Of a DNA stretch of 64,000 nt, positions 44,546 to 55,010 are shown one piece after another. Each line of letters opens with the position of its first letter. Position 1 is the stretch's first letter. The position numbers and the translations under genes are program-made. Below the pieces are notes generated by a model, which was given only the letters and a program-made list of their open reading frames with translations, was not told where the DNA came from and did no database searches. This stretch comes from Crenothrix sp. D3 (lineage in GTDB: Bacteria; Pseudomonadota; Gammaproteobacteria; Methylococcales; Methylomonadaceae): positions 62,001-126,000 of the forward strand of contig MBQZ01000040.1 of NCBI GenBank assembly GCA_002134785.1, in the 5' to 3' direction.

Positions 44546-45021
44546 GCGTCTGCTCCTAAGTCGTTAATGATGTCATCGAAGGATTCTGCGGAGACGCGTC
44601 CATAAATCTCTTCATCAATTTGCATGGCGGGTGAACAGGCGCAGTTGCCCAAACAATACACTGGTTCTAAGGAAAACTGCCCGTCAGCCGTGGTTTCGTG
44701 ATAATCAATACCGAGCTTTGCTTTAACATGAGCTTCTAACGCATTACTACCCATAGATTGGCACGATTCAGCGCGGCATAAATGCACGGTGTGTTTACCA
44801 GCTGGCGTGTCACGGAAATAATGGTAAAAACTAATCACGCCATGCACTTCAGCACGAGACAAGTTCAATTCTTGTGCAATAGCAGGCACACTATCAGCAG
44901 GAATATAACCTAGCGCGTCTTGTATACTATGTAGTATGGGTAACAACGCGCCTTGCTTATCTTTGAGTTCAGCAATGATGGTTTGTACGGTCTGGGTAGT
45001 CGTCGATTCTGTCATGTTCAC
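44542..45021 (-). CDS. fdsG: Formate dehydrogenase gamma subunit FdsG (NuoE-like)
   Basis: A 159-residue thioredoxin-like [2Fe-2S] protein. The cluster ligands are visible as [10 protein letters not shown] and [10 protein letters not shown]. FdsG works with FdsB in electron transfer to NAD. It is the first gene of the fds transcription unit on the minus strand; a 240-base gap upstream separates it from the divergent radical SAM gene and must hold both promoters. Confidence 0.94.
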   Translation of the reverse strand: MNMTESTTTQTVQTIIAELKDKQGALLPILHSIQDALGYIPADSVPAIAQELNLSRAEVHGVISFYHYFRDTPAGKHTVHLCRAESCQSMGSNALEAHVKAKLGIDYHETTADGQFSLEPVYCLGNCACSPAMQIDEEIYGRVSAESFDDIINDLGADA

Positions 45022-45261
45022 TCACTGTGGCAATTTTTTTGATTGAAAACAAGCTATATCCTTATAGTTGCAGTATGTTATGTGGCGGCTAGCATAGCAC
45101 AAGAATTTTTGCGTGTAAAAAGACATAAAAAGCAAAAATAAGGCACTATTTGTGGGCTAATCGCTTAGATTTTTCGGGGTACTGTTAAAAATACCCATCA
45201 ACTTGATAAGAATCCGTAAAATAACGTCATTCTAAAATTACCCCTAGGTGTCAAGGTCATC

Positions 45262-46113
45262 ATGTCAATGCTTATAACCAGTAATCATAGTCGGGATATT
45301 GTAGGGTTAAAATACGTCTATCCTGTGTTATCACGACGGGCGAGTGGACTGTCTATTGGTATTAATTTTAATACCAATAACGCCTGTAATTGGCGGTGTA
45401 TTTATTGCCAAGTGCCTGATTTAACCGTAGGTGCGGCACCTGAAATAGATTTTCAGGTGCTGGAAGATGAGTTGCGGTTTTTTTTGGACACGGTGCTTTA
45501 TGGTGATTTCTATCAACGTTTTCAAGTACCTGAACATCAACAAGTTATTAAAGATATTGCGATTTCAGGTAATGGTGAACCCACCAGTGTTAAAGCCTTT
45601 GCCGAAGCAGTGGCGTTAATCGGACGGATAGCCACTGAGTTTGGTGTGTTGCCCAATAGCAATTATGTGTTGATTACCAATGGTAGCTTAGTGCATCAAC
45701 CTAAGGTTCAGGCAGGGCTAAAAGTGTTAAATGATTATGGCGGTGAAGTCTGGTTTAAATTTGATAGTGCGACTAATGAAGGCTTGGCATTGATGAATAA
45801 CACACGGCAAAGTTTTCAAACACACACACAAAATTTGCTACTTGCCAGTCAGTGCTGTTCAACTAAATTACAAACTTGCTTAGTCGATTATGATGGCAAG
45901 GGTTTATCTGAACAAGAAAAGTTAGCCTTTTTACAATTATTAACAACGCTTAAAGCGTCAGACGCTAATGTGCAGCAAGTGATGTTATACACTATCGCTA
46001 GACCGTCATTACAGCCAGAAGCTAGTCGATTAGCTCCGTTGCCCGTTGAGATATTGAATCAATTTGCTGATGACATTAGGTGTGCAGGGTTTACTGTATC
46101 AGTCAGTGTCTAA
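45262..46113 (+). CDS. Radical SAM protein
   Basis: A 283-residue radical SAM enzyme with the [4Fe-4S] motif CNWRCIYC and the SAM-binding pattern ISGNGEPTS. It belongs to the short radical SAM group often annotated only by fold; no C-terminal SPASM or TRAM domain is seen. The ATG at 45262 has AAGG six bases upstream. It is divergent from fdsG and precedes a tRNA gene, so it probably is a single-gene unit. Substrate unknown. Confidence 0.8.
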   Translation: MSMLITSNHSRDIVGLKYVYPVLSRRASGLSIGINFNTNNACNWRCIYCQVPDLTVGAAPEIDFQVLEDELRFFLDTVLYGDFYQRFQVPEHQQVIKDIAISGNGEPTSVKAFAEAVALIGRIATEFGVLPNSNYVLITNGSLVHQPKVQAGLKVLNDYGGEVWFKFDSATNEGLALMNNTRQSFQTHTQNLLLASQCCSTKLQTCLVDYDGKGLSEQEKLAFLQLLTTLKASDANVQQVMLYTIARPSLQPEASRLAPLPVEILNQFADDIRCAGFTVSVSV

Positions 46114-46155
46114 TAATTTTAAATTTATTGCTTGTTATCTGACTAACACCTCAAT

Positions 46156-46161
46156 TATAAT
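46156..46161 (+). promoter_or_regulatory. Probable -10 element (TATAAT) of the tRNA-Leu gene
   Basis: A perfect TATAAT ends 16 bases before the tRNA. A weak -35 (TGTTAT) lies about 17 bases further upstream. Confidence 0.55.
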
Positions 46162-46177
46162 GTGAAGTTCATACCGT

Positions 46178-46262
46178 GCGAATGTGGCGAAATTGGTAGA
46201 CGCGCTGGTTTTAGGTACCAGTTGGTTACCCAGTGGGAGTTCGAGTCTCCCCATTCGCACCA
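46178..46262 (+). tRNA. tRNA-Leu, anticodon UAG, CCA encoded
   Basis: GCGAATG pairs with CATTCGC in the acceptor stem, followed by discriminator A and encoded CCA. The anticodon stem CTGGT/ACCAG holds loop TTTAGGT, giving anticodon TAG (reads CUA and probably other CUN codons). The variable arm is long and the T-loop reads GTTCGAGTC, both typical of leucine tRNAs. Confidence 0.95.
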
Positions 46263-46272
46263 CCCAAATCTT

Positions 46273-46307
46273 AAAGGCTCTCGACTCATCGAGAGCCTTT
46301 TATTCTT
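46273..46307 (+). terminator. Rho-independent terminator after tRNA-Leu
   Basis: A perfect 12-base stem (AAAGGCTCTCGA/TCGAGAGCCTTT) with loop CTCA, followed by TATTCTTT. Confidence 0.85.
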
Positions 46308-46367
46308 TCGAGCCACCGTCCTGCTGGCATTCAAAAATTCTTATTTAAAATTGTGTGAGGTAAAGAA

Positions 46368-47669
46368 ATGCAAGTTTCTGTCGAGAAGACATCCGAATTA
46401 AGCAGAAAAATGACTGTTAGCGTCCCTGAAGCTGTTGTTCAGGAAAAAATGGCTGAACGCTTAAAGACATTAGCCCGCGAAGTTAAAATTCATGGCTTTC
46501 GTCCAGGTAAAGTGCCTCATCAGGTCGTTAAAAAAATGTATGGCGACAAAGTCCGTGATGAAATTACGGGTGATTTGATTCAATCTACTTATTATGATGC
46601 GTTGCAAAGTGAGTCCTTAAGACCTGCTGGCTATCCCCATATTCAACACACCGATGACACTAACGGCTTTGCCTACACCGCAGTCTTTGAAGTGTATCCA
46701 GAAATCGTATTGGATGGCATGGATCAACTTGAAGTCGCTCGCCCTGTTGCAGAAGTGGGTGATGTCGATGTCGATAACATCATTGAAAAGTTAAGAGAGC
46801 AGAAAAAAGAGTGGGCTATTGTTGAGCGTGCCGCACAAGAACACGATCAAGTAACTATTAATTTTTCAGGTGTGTCCGAAGAAAAAAACTTTACCAATGG
46901 TAAAATGGAAAACTTTTTGGTTGAAATTGGCGCGAAAAAAATGATTCCAGGCTTTGAAGATCAATTGCTTGGTCTTGAAGTAGGCGCGACTAAAACTTTT
47001 GAAATTACATTCCCAGAAGAATACGGCAATGCTGAACTAGCAGGAAAAAATGCGCAGTTTGATATTGAAGTCGTTAAAATTGAAGCGGCGAATTTGCCAG
47101 AAATTGATACTGACTTCATTAAAGCCTACGGTGTTGAAGATGGCACTGTTGATGCTTTCCGTGCAGATGTTGCAGATAATCTGAGCCGCGAGTTAAAACA
47201 AGTGTTGCGTGGCAAATTAAAAAATGCAGTCATGGACGCGTTGTATGAAAAATTCCCCATCCCTGTACCTACTTCATTGATTGATGAAGAAGTTGAACGC
47301 TTGATGCAACCCTACATAGAATCGGCTAAAAGACAGAAAATGAAGCCAGAAGATATGCAGTTGCCAAGAGACGCATTTGAAGAACAAGCTAAGCGTCGTG
47401 TGGCACTAGGCTTAATTTTAGGCGAAATTATTCAAAAAAATGCCGTTGAAATTGATAACAACAAAGTGCTTGAAACGATTGAAGAATTAGCAAAAAGTTA
47501 TGAGCATCCAGAAGACGTGGTTACTTGGTATTATGCTGATGAAAAACGTTTACATGATGTCCAGCAAATGGTGTTAGAAGATCAAGTCGTTGAATGGCTG
47601 GTTGCACAGGCGAAAGTATCTGATGCCGCTATTAGTTTTAGTGAAGTCATGGATAGACAACAACAGTAA
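46368..47669 (+). CDS. tig: Trigger factor
   Basis: A 433-residue ribosome-associated chaperone and prolyl isomerase. The ribosome-binding loop is visible as [14 protein letters not shown] (family signature GFRxGKxP), followed by the FKBP-like domain (about residues 150-240) and the helical chaperone arms. A Shine-Dalgarno (GAGG) precedes the ATG. clpP starts 11 bases after the stop and clpX follows; tig-clpP-clpX is a classic order and couples folding with proteolysis. Confidence 0.97.
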   Translation: MQVSVEKTSELSRKMTVSVPEAVVQEKMAERLKTLAREVKIHGFRPGKVPHQVVKKMYGDKVRDEITGDLIQSTYYDALQSESLRPAGYPHIQHTDDTNGFAYTAVFEVYPEIVLDGMDQLEVARPVAEVGDVDVDNIIEKLREQKKEWAIVERAAQEHDQVTINFSGVSEEKNFTNGKMENFLVEIGAKKMIPGFEDQLLGLEVGATKTFEITFPEEYGNAELAGKNAQFDIEVVKIEAANLPEIDTDFIKAYGVEDGTVDAFRADVADNLSRELKQVLRGKLKNAVMDALYEKFPIPVPTSLIDEEVERLMQPYIESAKRQKMKPEDMQLPRDAFEEQAKRRVALGLILGEIIQKNAVEIDNNKVLETIEELAKSYEHPEDVVTWYYADEKRLHDVQQMVLEDQVVEWLVAQAKVSDAAISFSEVMDRQQQ

Positions 47670-47679
47670 GGATTTTTTA

Positions 47680-48327
47680 ATGTATAACCAACATACCATG
47701 AATCAAGCTAAAGCCTTAGAAGCCGCAGGCGGCTTAGTGCCTATCGTGATTGAGCAAACTGCCAGAGGCGAGCGTTCATTTGATATTTATTCACGCTTAC
47801 TTAAAGAGCGGGTTATCTTTCTGGTCGGTCAAGTTGAAGATTACATGGCTAATTTGGTCGTCGCGCAACTGTTGTTTTTAGAATCAGAAAATCCTGATAA
47901 AGACATTCATTTATACATAAATTCACCTGGTGGTTCAGTTACAGCGGGTATGTCAATTTATGACACCATGCAGTTTATTAAACCCGATGTTAGCACTTTA
48001 TGTATCGGTCAAGCCGCCAGTATGGGTGCATTATTGCTCACAGGTGGCGCGGCAGGTAAACGCTATTGCTTACCGCATTCGAGAATGATGATTCATCAGC
48101 CTTTAGGTGGCTTTCAAGGGCAAGCCTCTGACTTTGATATTCATGCCAGAGAAATTTTGTTGATTAGAGATAAACTAAATAAAATTTTGGCACACCATAC
48201 AGGTCAACCCATAGAAAAAGTCCAACAAGACACTGATAGAGATAATTTCTTAAGTGCTGAGGATGGCGTTGCTTATGGTTTGATTGATAAAGTATTGTCG
48301 AGCAGAGCGGTAAATTCTGAGTTATAA
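47680..48327 (+). CDS. clpP: ATP-dependent Clp protease proteolytic subunit ClpP
   Basis: I start ClpP at the ATG at 47680 ([13 protein letters not shown]), 215 residues, with AAGGA seven bases upstream; the longer frame from 47590 overlaps tig and is not needed. The catalytic serine S114 ([11 protein letters not shown]) and histidine H139 (SRMMIHQP) are clear, and an aspartate lies later (QQDTDRDNF). ClpP forms a double-heptamer barrel fed by ClpX or ClpA. Confidence 0.97.
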   Translation: MYNQHTMNQAKALEAAGGLVPIVIEQTARGERSFDIYSRLLKERVIFLVGQVEDYMANLVVAQLLFLESENPDKDIHLYINSPGGSVTAGMSIYDTMQFIKPDVSTLCIGQAASMGALLLTGGAAGKRYCLPHSRMMIHQPLGGFQGQASDFDIHAREILLIRDKLNKILAHHTGQPIEKVQQDTDRDNFLSAEDGVAYGLIDKVLSSRAVNSEL

Positions 48328-48401
48328 ATGGTTAATAGTTTAATGAGCATGGTTTTGTCGAAAGTAAAAACAGCGTTATTGATGTTTTCAGGGGGCGAGT
48401 T

Positions 48402-49673
48402 ATGAGTGATAAAAACAGCAAAGACGACGACAAACTACTTTATTGTTCGTTTTGCGGTAAAAGTCAGCATGAAGTCAGAAAGCTCATTGCAGGGCCTTCG
48501 GTTTATGTCTGTGATGAATGCGTAGAACTGTGTAACGACATCATCAAAGATGAATTACAAGATGAGTCTTCTACTCTTGGTGAACACACGTTACCTAAAC
48601 CAAAAGAAATAAAAGAAGAACTCGATGCCTATGTTATCGGGCAAGACCGCGCGAAAAAGATTTTAGCGGTTGCTGTTTATAATCACTACAAACGCTTGCG
48701 TAGTAAGTCTAAAAAAGACAGCGTCGAATTGACAAAAAGTAATATTTTGTTAATAGGGCCAACGGGATCAGGTAAAACCTTATTAGCTGAAACCCTCGCA
48801 CGCTTACTGAATGTGCCTTTTACCATTGCCGATGCCACTACGCTGACTGAAGCAGGTTATGTCGGTGAAGATGTCGAAAACATCATTCAGAAAATTCTGC
48901 AAAAATGTGATTACGATGTCGAAAAAGCAGAGACTGGCATAGTCTATATTGATGAAATCGACAAAATTTCCAGAAAATCTGAAAATACGTCAATTACCCG
49001 CGATGTATCTGGCGAAGGCGTACAACAAGCATTATTGAAATTGATTGAAGGTACAATTGCCTCAGTCCCCCCCCAAGGTGGACGCAAACACCCTAATCAG
49101 GAGTTTGTGCAAGTCAATACCGCTAATATTCTATTTATTGTTGGCGGGGCATTTGCTGGTTTAGATAAAGTCATTAAAGCGCGTTCTGAAAAAGGCGGCA
49201 TTGGTTTTTCTGCGGAAGTCAAAACCAAAGATGAAAGCAAAAACGTTGGACAATTATTTGCCGAAGTCGAATCAGAAGATTTAATTAAATACGGTTTAAT
49301 TCCTGAATTTGTCGGCAGATTACCGATTGTTGCCACTTTAGAAGAGCTGGACGAACAAGCGTTAATCCAAATTCTAACCGAGCCTAAAAATGCCTTGACC
49401 AAACAATATCAACACTTGTTTGAAATGGAAGGCGCGGAATTAGAGTTTCGCGAAGATTCTCTCAGCGCGATTGCTAAAAAAGCAATGGAACGGAAAACTG
49501 GCGCAAGAGGTCTACGCACTATCGTGGAAAATGTGTTACTCAATACCATGTATGAGCTACCCTCAGATACTAATATTTCCAAAGTTGTAGTTGATGAAAG
49601 TGTTATTTTGGGCAAGTCTGAACCGCTGTTGGTTTATGAAATGGAACAAAAAAAAGCCGCGTCTGAATCCTAA
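48402..49673 (+). CDS. clpX: ClpX unfoldase ATPase
   Basis: A 423-residue ClpX, the AAA+ unfoldase that feeds substrates to ClpP. The N-terminal zinc domain ([11 protein letters not shown] and CDECVELC), Walker [11 protein letters not shown], Walker [13 protein letters not shown] and the ClpP-contact IGF-type loop region (GIGFSAEV) are visible. A strong terminator follows the stop. A 74-base gap separates it from clpP and holds a 25-codon open frame of unclear meaning. Confidence 0.98.
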   Translation: MSDKNSKDDDKLLYCSFCGKSQHEVRKLIAGPSVYVCDECVELCNDIIKDELQDESSTLGEHTLPKPKEIKEELDAYVIGQDRAKKILAVAVYNHYKRLRSKSKKDSVELTKSNILLIGPTGSGKTLLAETLARLLNVPFTIADATTLTEAGYVGEDVENIIQKILQKCDYDVEKAETGIVYIDEIDKISRKSENTSITRDVSGEGVQQALLKLIEGTIASVPPQGGRKHPNQEFVQVNTANILFIVGGAFAGLDKVIKARSEKGGIGFSAEVKTKDESKNVGQLFAEVESEDLIKYGLIPEFVGRLPIVATLEELDEQALIQILTEPKNALTKQYQHLFEMEGAELEFREDSLSAIAKKAMERKTGARGLRTIVENVLLNTMYELPSDTNISKVVVDESVILGKSEPLLVYEMEQKKAASES

Positions 49674-49693
49674 CGGAACTAACTAGATTATAG

Positions 49694-49730
49694 AAAAAGG
49701 GAGCTTTTTTGCGAAAGCTCCCTTTTTTTG
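49694..49730 (+). terminator. Rho-independent terminator after clpX
   Basis: GGGAGCTTT and AAAGCTCCC form the stem, preceded by an A-run and followed by a run of seven Ts. It should end the tig-clpP-clpX transcript; the A-run would also let it work on the other strand. Confidence 0.9.
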
Positions 49731-50066
49731 CCTTTAAAAATTGATTTTGCATAGTGCGTAACGCGTATGCAGTACAACGAAATACGCGGCAATACCTGAC
49801 GCATTAAAACGGCGTTGGTGCATAAATAATGACAAAGCCAAAAAGCCCCTACCCAAAAAACTCAGGGAGAAACTGTCCCTACTCGATCGTAAATACTTCG
49901 TTTCAGATCAATATGCTGGTTTTCATGGCATCGTTATTCCTAGCAAGCACACGTCTCGTTCCCAAACTCTAGTTTGGGAGTGATATGACCAAGCTCTGCT
50001 TGGGAACGAGAAAACGGGATGATTTTTCCGCTTGCGATTGATTCGGAGAGATGGTATCTACGCGGC
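49731..50066. other. Intergenic stretch downstream of clpX with a palindromic repeat
   Basis: 336 bases with no gene I can support. An element at 49955-50010 begins CTCGTTCCCAA and ends with its complement TTGGGAACGAG, with an internal ACTCTAGTTTGGGAG hairpin; its CTCGTTCCCA end resembles the start of the compound element at 33906. No promoter is obvious. Confidence 0.55.
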
Positions 50067-50888
50067 TTAATGGAAATTAAATGCGACCCTGTTGATCTCC
50101 ATAACCTTGTGCGCTTCAATATTGTCATAGATTGTCGCTAACTTAGTTAAGGCTCTAGCAAGGTCATACATATTATGTTCTTTAACAGAACCACCTTCTA
50201 ATAAATCAATATTCCCCCTATCAGTACTTAACTCCTGAAAATTAAAAGAATAGTTGCTTATTCCATGAAGAATTTCACCAGTTTCTGATATCACAACTCT
50301 TTTATTGTTGTTTTGCTTATCTAGTTTATCGCCATTTACACAGATTCTGGGTGATGGATTAAAAACATATGCATCAATATCTTTTAATAAAGAAAGGTGA
50401 ATAGCCAAACCACCGCCTAGAGAATGACCAGTTACTGCTATTGGAATTTTATTATATTTTGGTATGTTAGAAACTTTTAAATAAACATCCTCCGCATCAC
50501 CATATTGCCCTTGAAGATGCCCATAGAAACACCAATTTAGATTTCCATAAACCCAATCACTCCACGATGCTTCTGTTCCACGAAAGGCAATGACAATCCG
50601 TTCAAGTTTGCCTTCCTTTTGGTATTCATATACATCCGCTTCAAGTCCAAGTAAACTTTCTAAACGTTGTACACGTTTCCAATTTGGGATAATAAACTGT
50701 GTAGAATCGTTATATGCATTAGAAGACATTAATGCATAAACGAAAGTATCATTAGCATAATTACTCAATTTACTAAAATGATTTCTGATTTTTTCATCAG
50801 TCGGAAAAGGGGCATTTGTTAAAACAGTTGAGCAGCTAACTAAGGAAAATAAGAGACAGACAACTAGTAAATAGTAGGTTATTTTCAT
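50067..50888 (-). CDS. Class 3 lipase-like lipoprotein
   Basis: I use the ATG at 50888 (MKITYYLLVVCLLFSLVSCS), which gives 273 residues with a lipoprotein signal peptide (lipobox LVSC), so the product should be a membrane-bound lipoprotein. The lipase_3 fold is visible: VIAFRGTEASWSDWVYGN, nucleophile in VTGHSLGGGLAIHL, acid in DAYVFNPSPR and a histidine in KEHNMYDLARAL. Lipase_3 enzymes cut acyl esters; substrate unknown. It stands alone between clpX and uvrA on the minus strand. Confidence 0.82.
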   Translation of the reverse strand: MKITYYLLVVCLLFSLVSCSTVLTNAPFPTDEKIRNHFSKLSNYANDTFVYALMSSNAYNDSTQFIIPNWKRVQRLESLLGLEADVYEYQKEGKLERIVIAFRGTEASWSDWVYGNLNWCFYGHLQGQYGDAEDVYLKVSNIPKYNKIPIAVTGHSLGGGLAIHLSLLKDIDAYVFNPSPRICVNGDKLDKQNNNKRVVISETGEILHGISNYSFNFQELSTDRGNIDLLEGGSVKEHNMYDLARALTKLATIYDNIEAHKVMEINRVAFNFH

Positions 50889-51063
50889 GTCTATTGATTG
50901 ATGTTTCTTCATGTGTTGAAACCTAAAATATTATTAACTCGTAAGATGGATTGGCGATAACGTAATCCGTCGAATGTTTCTCATCATCATACAGTGCATT
51001 ACTTCATCGCTCGCACCCTACATGATGTTTGAGACTGTGCGCTTTAGCCATAATAAATACAAG

Positions 51064-53856
51064 TTATTTCCCAAAAAACCTACCCAAATACCGCCCCGTA
51101 TACGATTTATCTAGCCTTGAGACAGTCTCAGGCGTACCCTCAGCCAACAACAAGCCGCCACCATCCCCACCTTCGGGCCCCATATCAATAATCCAGTCAG
51201 CGGTTTTAATTACGTCTAAATTATGTTCGATGACGATGATGGTATTGCCGTGGTCGCGCAAAGTATGCAACACCCCTAACAATTGCTTAATATCATGAAA
51301 ATGTAAGCCAGTTGTCGGTTCATCCAAAATATACAAAGTGTTGCCTGTGTCGCGTTTTGCCAGTTGTTTGGCAAGTTTGACCCGTTGCGCTTCGCCGCCA
51401 GACAGGGTGGTGGCGTTTTGTCCGAGGGTGATGTAGCTTAAGCCGACTTCTATCAGGGTGTGTAATTTACGCGCTAAACTGGGGACGGCACTAAAAAATT
51501 CGGCGGCTTCTTCGACGGTCATGTTTAATACGTCATCGATGGTTTTGCCTTTGTAGCGTATTTCTAAAGTTTCGCGGTTATAGCGTTTGCCGTGACAGAC
51601 ATCACAATGCACGAATATATCGGGTAAAAAGTGCATGGCGACTTTTATCACGCCGTCACCCTGACAAGCTTCACAGCGTCCGCCTTTGACGTTGAAACTA
51701 AAACGTCCAACGCTGTAACCGCGTGAGCGGGCTTCGTGGGTGGCGGCAAACAGTTCGCGTACGGGCGTGAATAAGCCTGTGTAAGTGGCTGGATTGGAGC
51801 GCGGCGTTCTGCCGATGGGGCTTTGGTCTATATCGACGACTTTATCAAACTGTTCCAGTCCGTCTATGCCGTCACAGGGTGCGGGAATACTGCCAGCACG
51901 GTTGATAAGTCTGGCGGCGTAGCGGTATAGGGTGTCGTTGACCAGCGTGGATTTGCCTGAACCCGATACGCCTGTGACGCAGGTTAATAAACCGACGGGG
52001 AAATTGATGGTGACGTTTTTCAGGTTATTGCCGTGCGCATTGTGGACAGTGATTTGTTTGTCTGGATTGGGCGGGGTGGTTTTTTCAGGGGCGTGTATGC
52101 CTTGTTTGCCAGACAGATATTGACCTGTCAGGGAATCGGGGGTGTTGATAATATCGTCTACCGTGCCTTGGGCAATCACGCTGCCGCCATGCACGCCTGC
52201 ACCGAGTCCTATATCGACCACATAATCGGCGGCGCGGATGGCATCTTCATCATGTTCAACCACGATGACGGTATTGCCCAAATCGCGTAGTTGTAACAGG
52301 GTGTTCAGCAGGCGTTGGTTATCGCGTTGATGCAAGCCGATGGAGGGTTCATCTAAAACGTACATTACGCCCACCAGCCCCGCGCCAATTTGACTGGCAA
52401 GGCGTATGCGTTGCGCTTCGCCGCCTGACAGGGTGTCGGCACTGCGATCCAGACTTAAATAATCCAAGCCGACATTGACTAAAAATTCCAGCCGTTGCTC
52501 AATTTCCTTGACGATTTTTTCGGCTATTTCGCCGCGTTGTCCTGTCAGAGTCAGTTGTTGAAAAAATGCCAAAGCGGCGCGTATGGATAACCGACAAACG
52601 GAATGAATCGGCGTGTCTTCGATAAAGACATTGCGGGCTGCTGTGTTGAGTCTTGCGCCATTGCAGGTTTGGCAGGGCGTTTGGGTCAAATATTTTGCCA
52701 AGTCTTCACGCACGGCTAGGGAATCGGTTTCCAGATACCGCCGCTGCATGATGTTTAACACGCCTTCAAAGCGGTGTTTTTTGTGGTTGAGTTCTATCGC
52801 GGTTTTGCCCGTGCCGTTTAATACCACATCCTGCGCGGCTTTGGGCAGTTCGGCAAACGGGGTGTTACTATCAAATTCATAATGCTGAGCTAAGGCGCAC
52901 AGCACGGGGTAAAAATAGCTGTTGTTTTTATCCCAACTTTTAATCGCACCCTCTGCCAGACTCAGGTCTGGACGTTGCACGACCAATTCGGGATCAAAAT
53001 GTTGGCTGATGCCCAAACCATCACAGGTTGGACACGCACCTTTGGGATTATTAAAGGAAAAAATACGCGGTTCTAGTTCGCTTAAGCTGTAGCCGCAATG
53101 ATTACAGGCGTAGCGTTCTGAAAAATGCAGTTCCTTGTTATCGTCCAGACAGATGGCAATGGCTATGCCTTCGGACAGACGCAATGCGGTTTCCAGCGAT
53201 TCGGACAAACGCAGGGCAACATCGGAGCGGATCTTAAAACGGTCTACGATGACATCAATGCGGTGTTTTTTCTTGGCATCCAGAACGGGTAGTTCGTCCA
53301 GTTCATAAATGACATTATCGATACGCACACGAATAAAGCCTTGAGCGCGTAAATTGGCGAGTAATTGCGTGTGTTCGCCTTTGCGGTCATTGACGATGGG
53401 CGCGAGTAGCATCCAGCGTTGTTGTTCGGGTTGTGCTAACAGTTGGTCAACCATACCGCTGATGGTTTGCGCTTGTAATGAGGTGTGATGTTCTGGGCAT
53501 TGTGGAATGCCGACTCTGGCATACAGCAAACGCAAATAATCGTAAATTTCGGTAATCGTGCCAACAGTGGAGCGTGGATTATGGGAGGTGGATTTTTGTT
53601 CGATAGATATAGCGGGCGATAAACCTGTGATGGAATCGACATCGGGTTTATCCATCATCGATAAAAACTGCCGCGCATACGCAGATAAGGATTCTACATA
53701 ACGGCGTTGCCCTTCGGCATAGAGCGTGTCGAATGCCAGTGACGATTTACCAGAACCTGACAAGCCCGTGATAACAATCAGTTGATTGCGGGGTAAATCG
53801 ATATTGATGTTTTTGAGATTGTGGGTTCTTGCCCCGCGTATGCTGATGGTGTCCAT
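51064..53856 (-). CDS. uvrA: UvrA, DNA damage recognition subunit of nucleotide excision repair
   Basis: A 930-residue UvrA with two ABC ATPase modules ([18 protein letters not shown] and [17 protein letters not shown]), signature motifs ([35 protein letters not shown]) and two zinc modules ([10 protein letters not shown]...CPTCDG and CEACQGDG...CDVCHGK). It loads UvrB onto damaged DNA. A LexA box was looked for upstream (53857-54021) but none is clear by eye. Confidence 0.97.
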   Translation of the reverse strand: MDTISIRGARTHNLKNINIDLPRNQLIVITGLSGSGKSSLAFDTLYAEGQRRYVESLSAYARQFLSMMDKPDVDSITGLSPAISIEQKSTSHNPRSTVGTITEIYDYLRLLYARVGIPQCPEHHTSLQAQTISGMVDQLLAQPEQQRWMLLAPIVNDRKGEHTQLLANLRAQGFIRVRIDNVIYELDELPVLDAKKKHRIDVIVDRFKIRSDVALRLSESLETALRLSEGIAIAICLDDNKELHFSERYACNHCGYSLSELEPRIFSFNNPKGACPTCDGLGISQHFDPELVVQRPDLSLAEGAIKSWDKNNSYFYPVLCALAQHYEFDSNTPFAELPKAAQDVVLNGTGKTAIELNHKKHRFEGVLNIMQRRYLETDSLAVREDLAKYLTQTPCQTCNGARLNTAARNVFIEDTPIHSVCRLSIRAALAFFQQLTLTGQRGEIAEKIVKEIEQRLEFLVNVGLDYLSLDRSADTLSGGEAQRIRLASQIGAGLVGVMYVLDEPSIGLHQRDNQRLLNTLLQLRDLGNTVIVVEHDEDAIRAADYVVDIGLGAGVHGGSVIAQGTVDDIINTPDSLTGQYLSGKQGIHAPEKTTPPNPDKQITVHNAHGNNLKNVTINFPVGLLTCVTGVSGSGKSTLVNDTLYRYAARLINRAGSIPAPCDGIDGLEQFDKVVDIDQSPIGRTPRSNPATYTGLFTPVRELFAATHEARSRGYSVGRFSFNVKGGRCEACQGDGVIKVAMHFLPDIFVHCDVCHGKRYNRETLEIRYKGKTIDDVLNMTVEEAAEFFSAVPSLARKLHTLIEVGLSYITLGQNATTLSGGEAQRVKLAKQLAKRDTGNTLYILDEPTTGLHFHDIKQLLGVLHTLRDHGNTIIVIEHNLDVIKTADWIIDMGPEGGDGGGLLLAEGTPETVSRLDKSYTGRYLGRFFGK

Positions 53857-54021
53857 CGAATCACTGCCATTAAGTTAATAATTTCCCATCATACCGCACA
53901 ATAGTTCGGACAGTTTTTTGAAATAGAGAGAGGAAATCTTAAATTTGGGGAAAATAGAGTCTTCGAAAACGCCACCCTGAAAAAAACGGTAGTCCCTACA
54001 AAACAATGCAGGTTTTTTTTA

Positions 54022-54550
54022 TCAACGAGTTACCAGAATAGGCATCACGAATAAGAATATCCAAGTTAATGCGTCTTGAGTCAATCCCATAGCCATGGCA
54101 GGTGTTCGATGCGTCCATTTTTTTTGGAATCGTGATACGCAAGGAACTGTCAGTGGCAGCCTTAAGCGTTTATGATGGCATCGATAGTTGTAGTCATAGA
54201 GATTAATCCAAAGAGCGTCTGTAAAGTTTGCTTTCTTTTTGCAATAACCCAATGTTTTTCTTTGTAAATAAGAGACCCGTTGTCTTAGCGTCAACTGATA
54301 AGCCGTAGCCGCTTAACTTACACATTTGTTCATATTCTTTGAAGCTGCCCTGCTTGCCGAATAAATCACAATAACCCGTTTCAGAAAAACGGTGTTCTCC
54401 TTTTCCGCAGTAAAACATCTGTCGAACCACGCCATCATTTTTGGTCGTGTAGACACCATCCTTGGTTATCTTGTTATCCAATGATTGAGGGTAAGGACAG
54501 CCTCGTCTGGGGCAAAATAATTTTAATTCGACATTAAGTTTTGTTTCCCA
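54022..54550 (-). pseudogene. Decayed IS1-like transposase gene (frameshifted, internal deletion)
   Basis: Two overlapping minus-strand frames hold parts of a transposase. The upstream frame (to about 54203) starts with a zinc-ribbon (LFCPRRGCPYPQ, FYCGKGEHRFSETGYCDLFG) followed by EYEQMCKLSGYGLSVDA, the helix-turn-helix region of IS1-like elements. The downstream frame (54294-54022) holds a C-terminal piece, KKWTHRTPAMAMGLTQDALTW, typical of these transposases. The catalytic middle is lost. The product is not functional. Confidence 0.72.
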
Positions 54551-54604
54551 TGCACCTGCGTGTGCCGCCGTTACCAGTAAATCCCGTCCTGCATCTTGGC
54601 TTCG

Positions 54605-54898
54605 CCAAGCTGAAGAATCTTGCTAATCAGGTTTATTATTGATGCAATGGTGGTTATGCCTAATCATCTACACGCGCGGTGGACACTGCCCGAAAATGAC
54701 AGCGATTATGTTACTCGCTGGGGATTAATTAAAAGCGGTTTTTCTCGACAGTTTGAATTTACTGAACCCATATCAACCAGCCGACAAAGCAAAGGCGAGC
54801 GAGGTATTTGGCAACGCCGATTCTGGGAGTATCTCATCCGTGATGACGATGATTATGAAAACCACATTGATTACAATATCCTGCTTCGGAAAAAGTGA
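54605..54898 (+). pseudogene. Fragment of a REP-associated tyrosine transposase (RAYT, Y1 family)
   Basis: A 92-residue piece of a RAYT/Y1 transposase. The HUH motif area reads DAMVVMPNHLHARWTLPE, followed by RWGLIKSGFSRQF and GIWQRRFWEYLIRDDDDYEN, all typical of RAYTs. The N-terminal strand before the HUH motif and the C-terminal end (NPVKHG-type) are missing, and the sequence ends DYNILLRKK. RAYTs move REP palindromes; this copy is dead, but the family was once present in this genome. Confidence 0.75.
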
Positions 54899-55010
54899 TT
54901 GATTTAGAGGTTGACGTTATTTAACGATGATGTCACCAACAATTTTTAAGTATAAATATGCAGGGTAAGTTTTAGACGGGGCGCGTAGCGGAATCTAAGA
55001 TAATTCTGGA

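Noticed and set aside
47590-47679. N-terminal extension of ClpP overlapping tig
   Set aside because: The ATG at 47680 has a good ribosome site and gives the expected ClpP length.
54620-54898. Reading the RAYT piece as a full small gene
   Set aside because: Both ends of the family are missing, so it is a remnant rather than an intact transposase.
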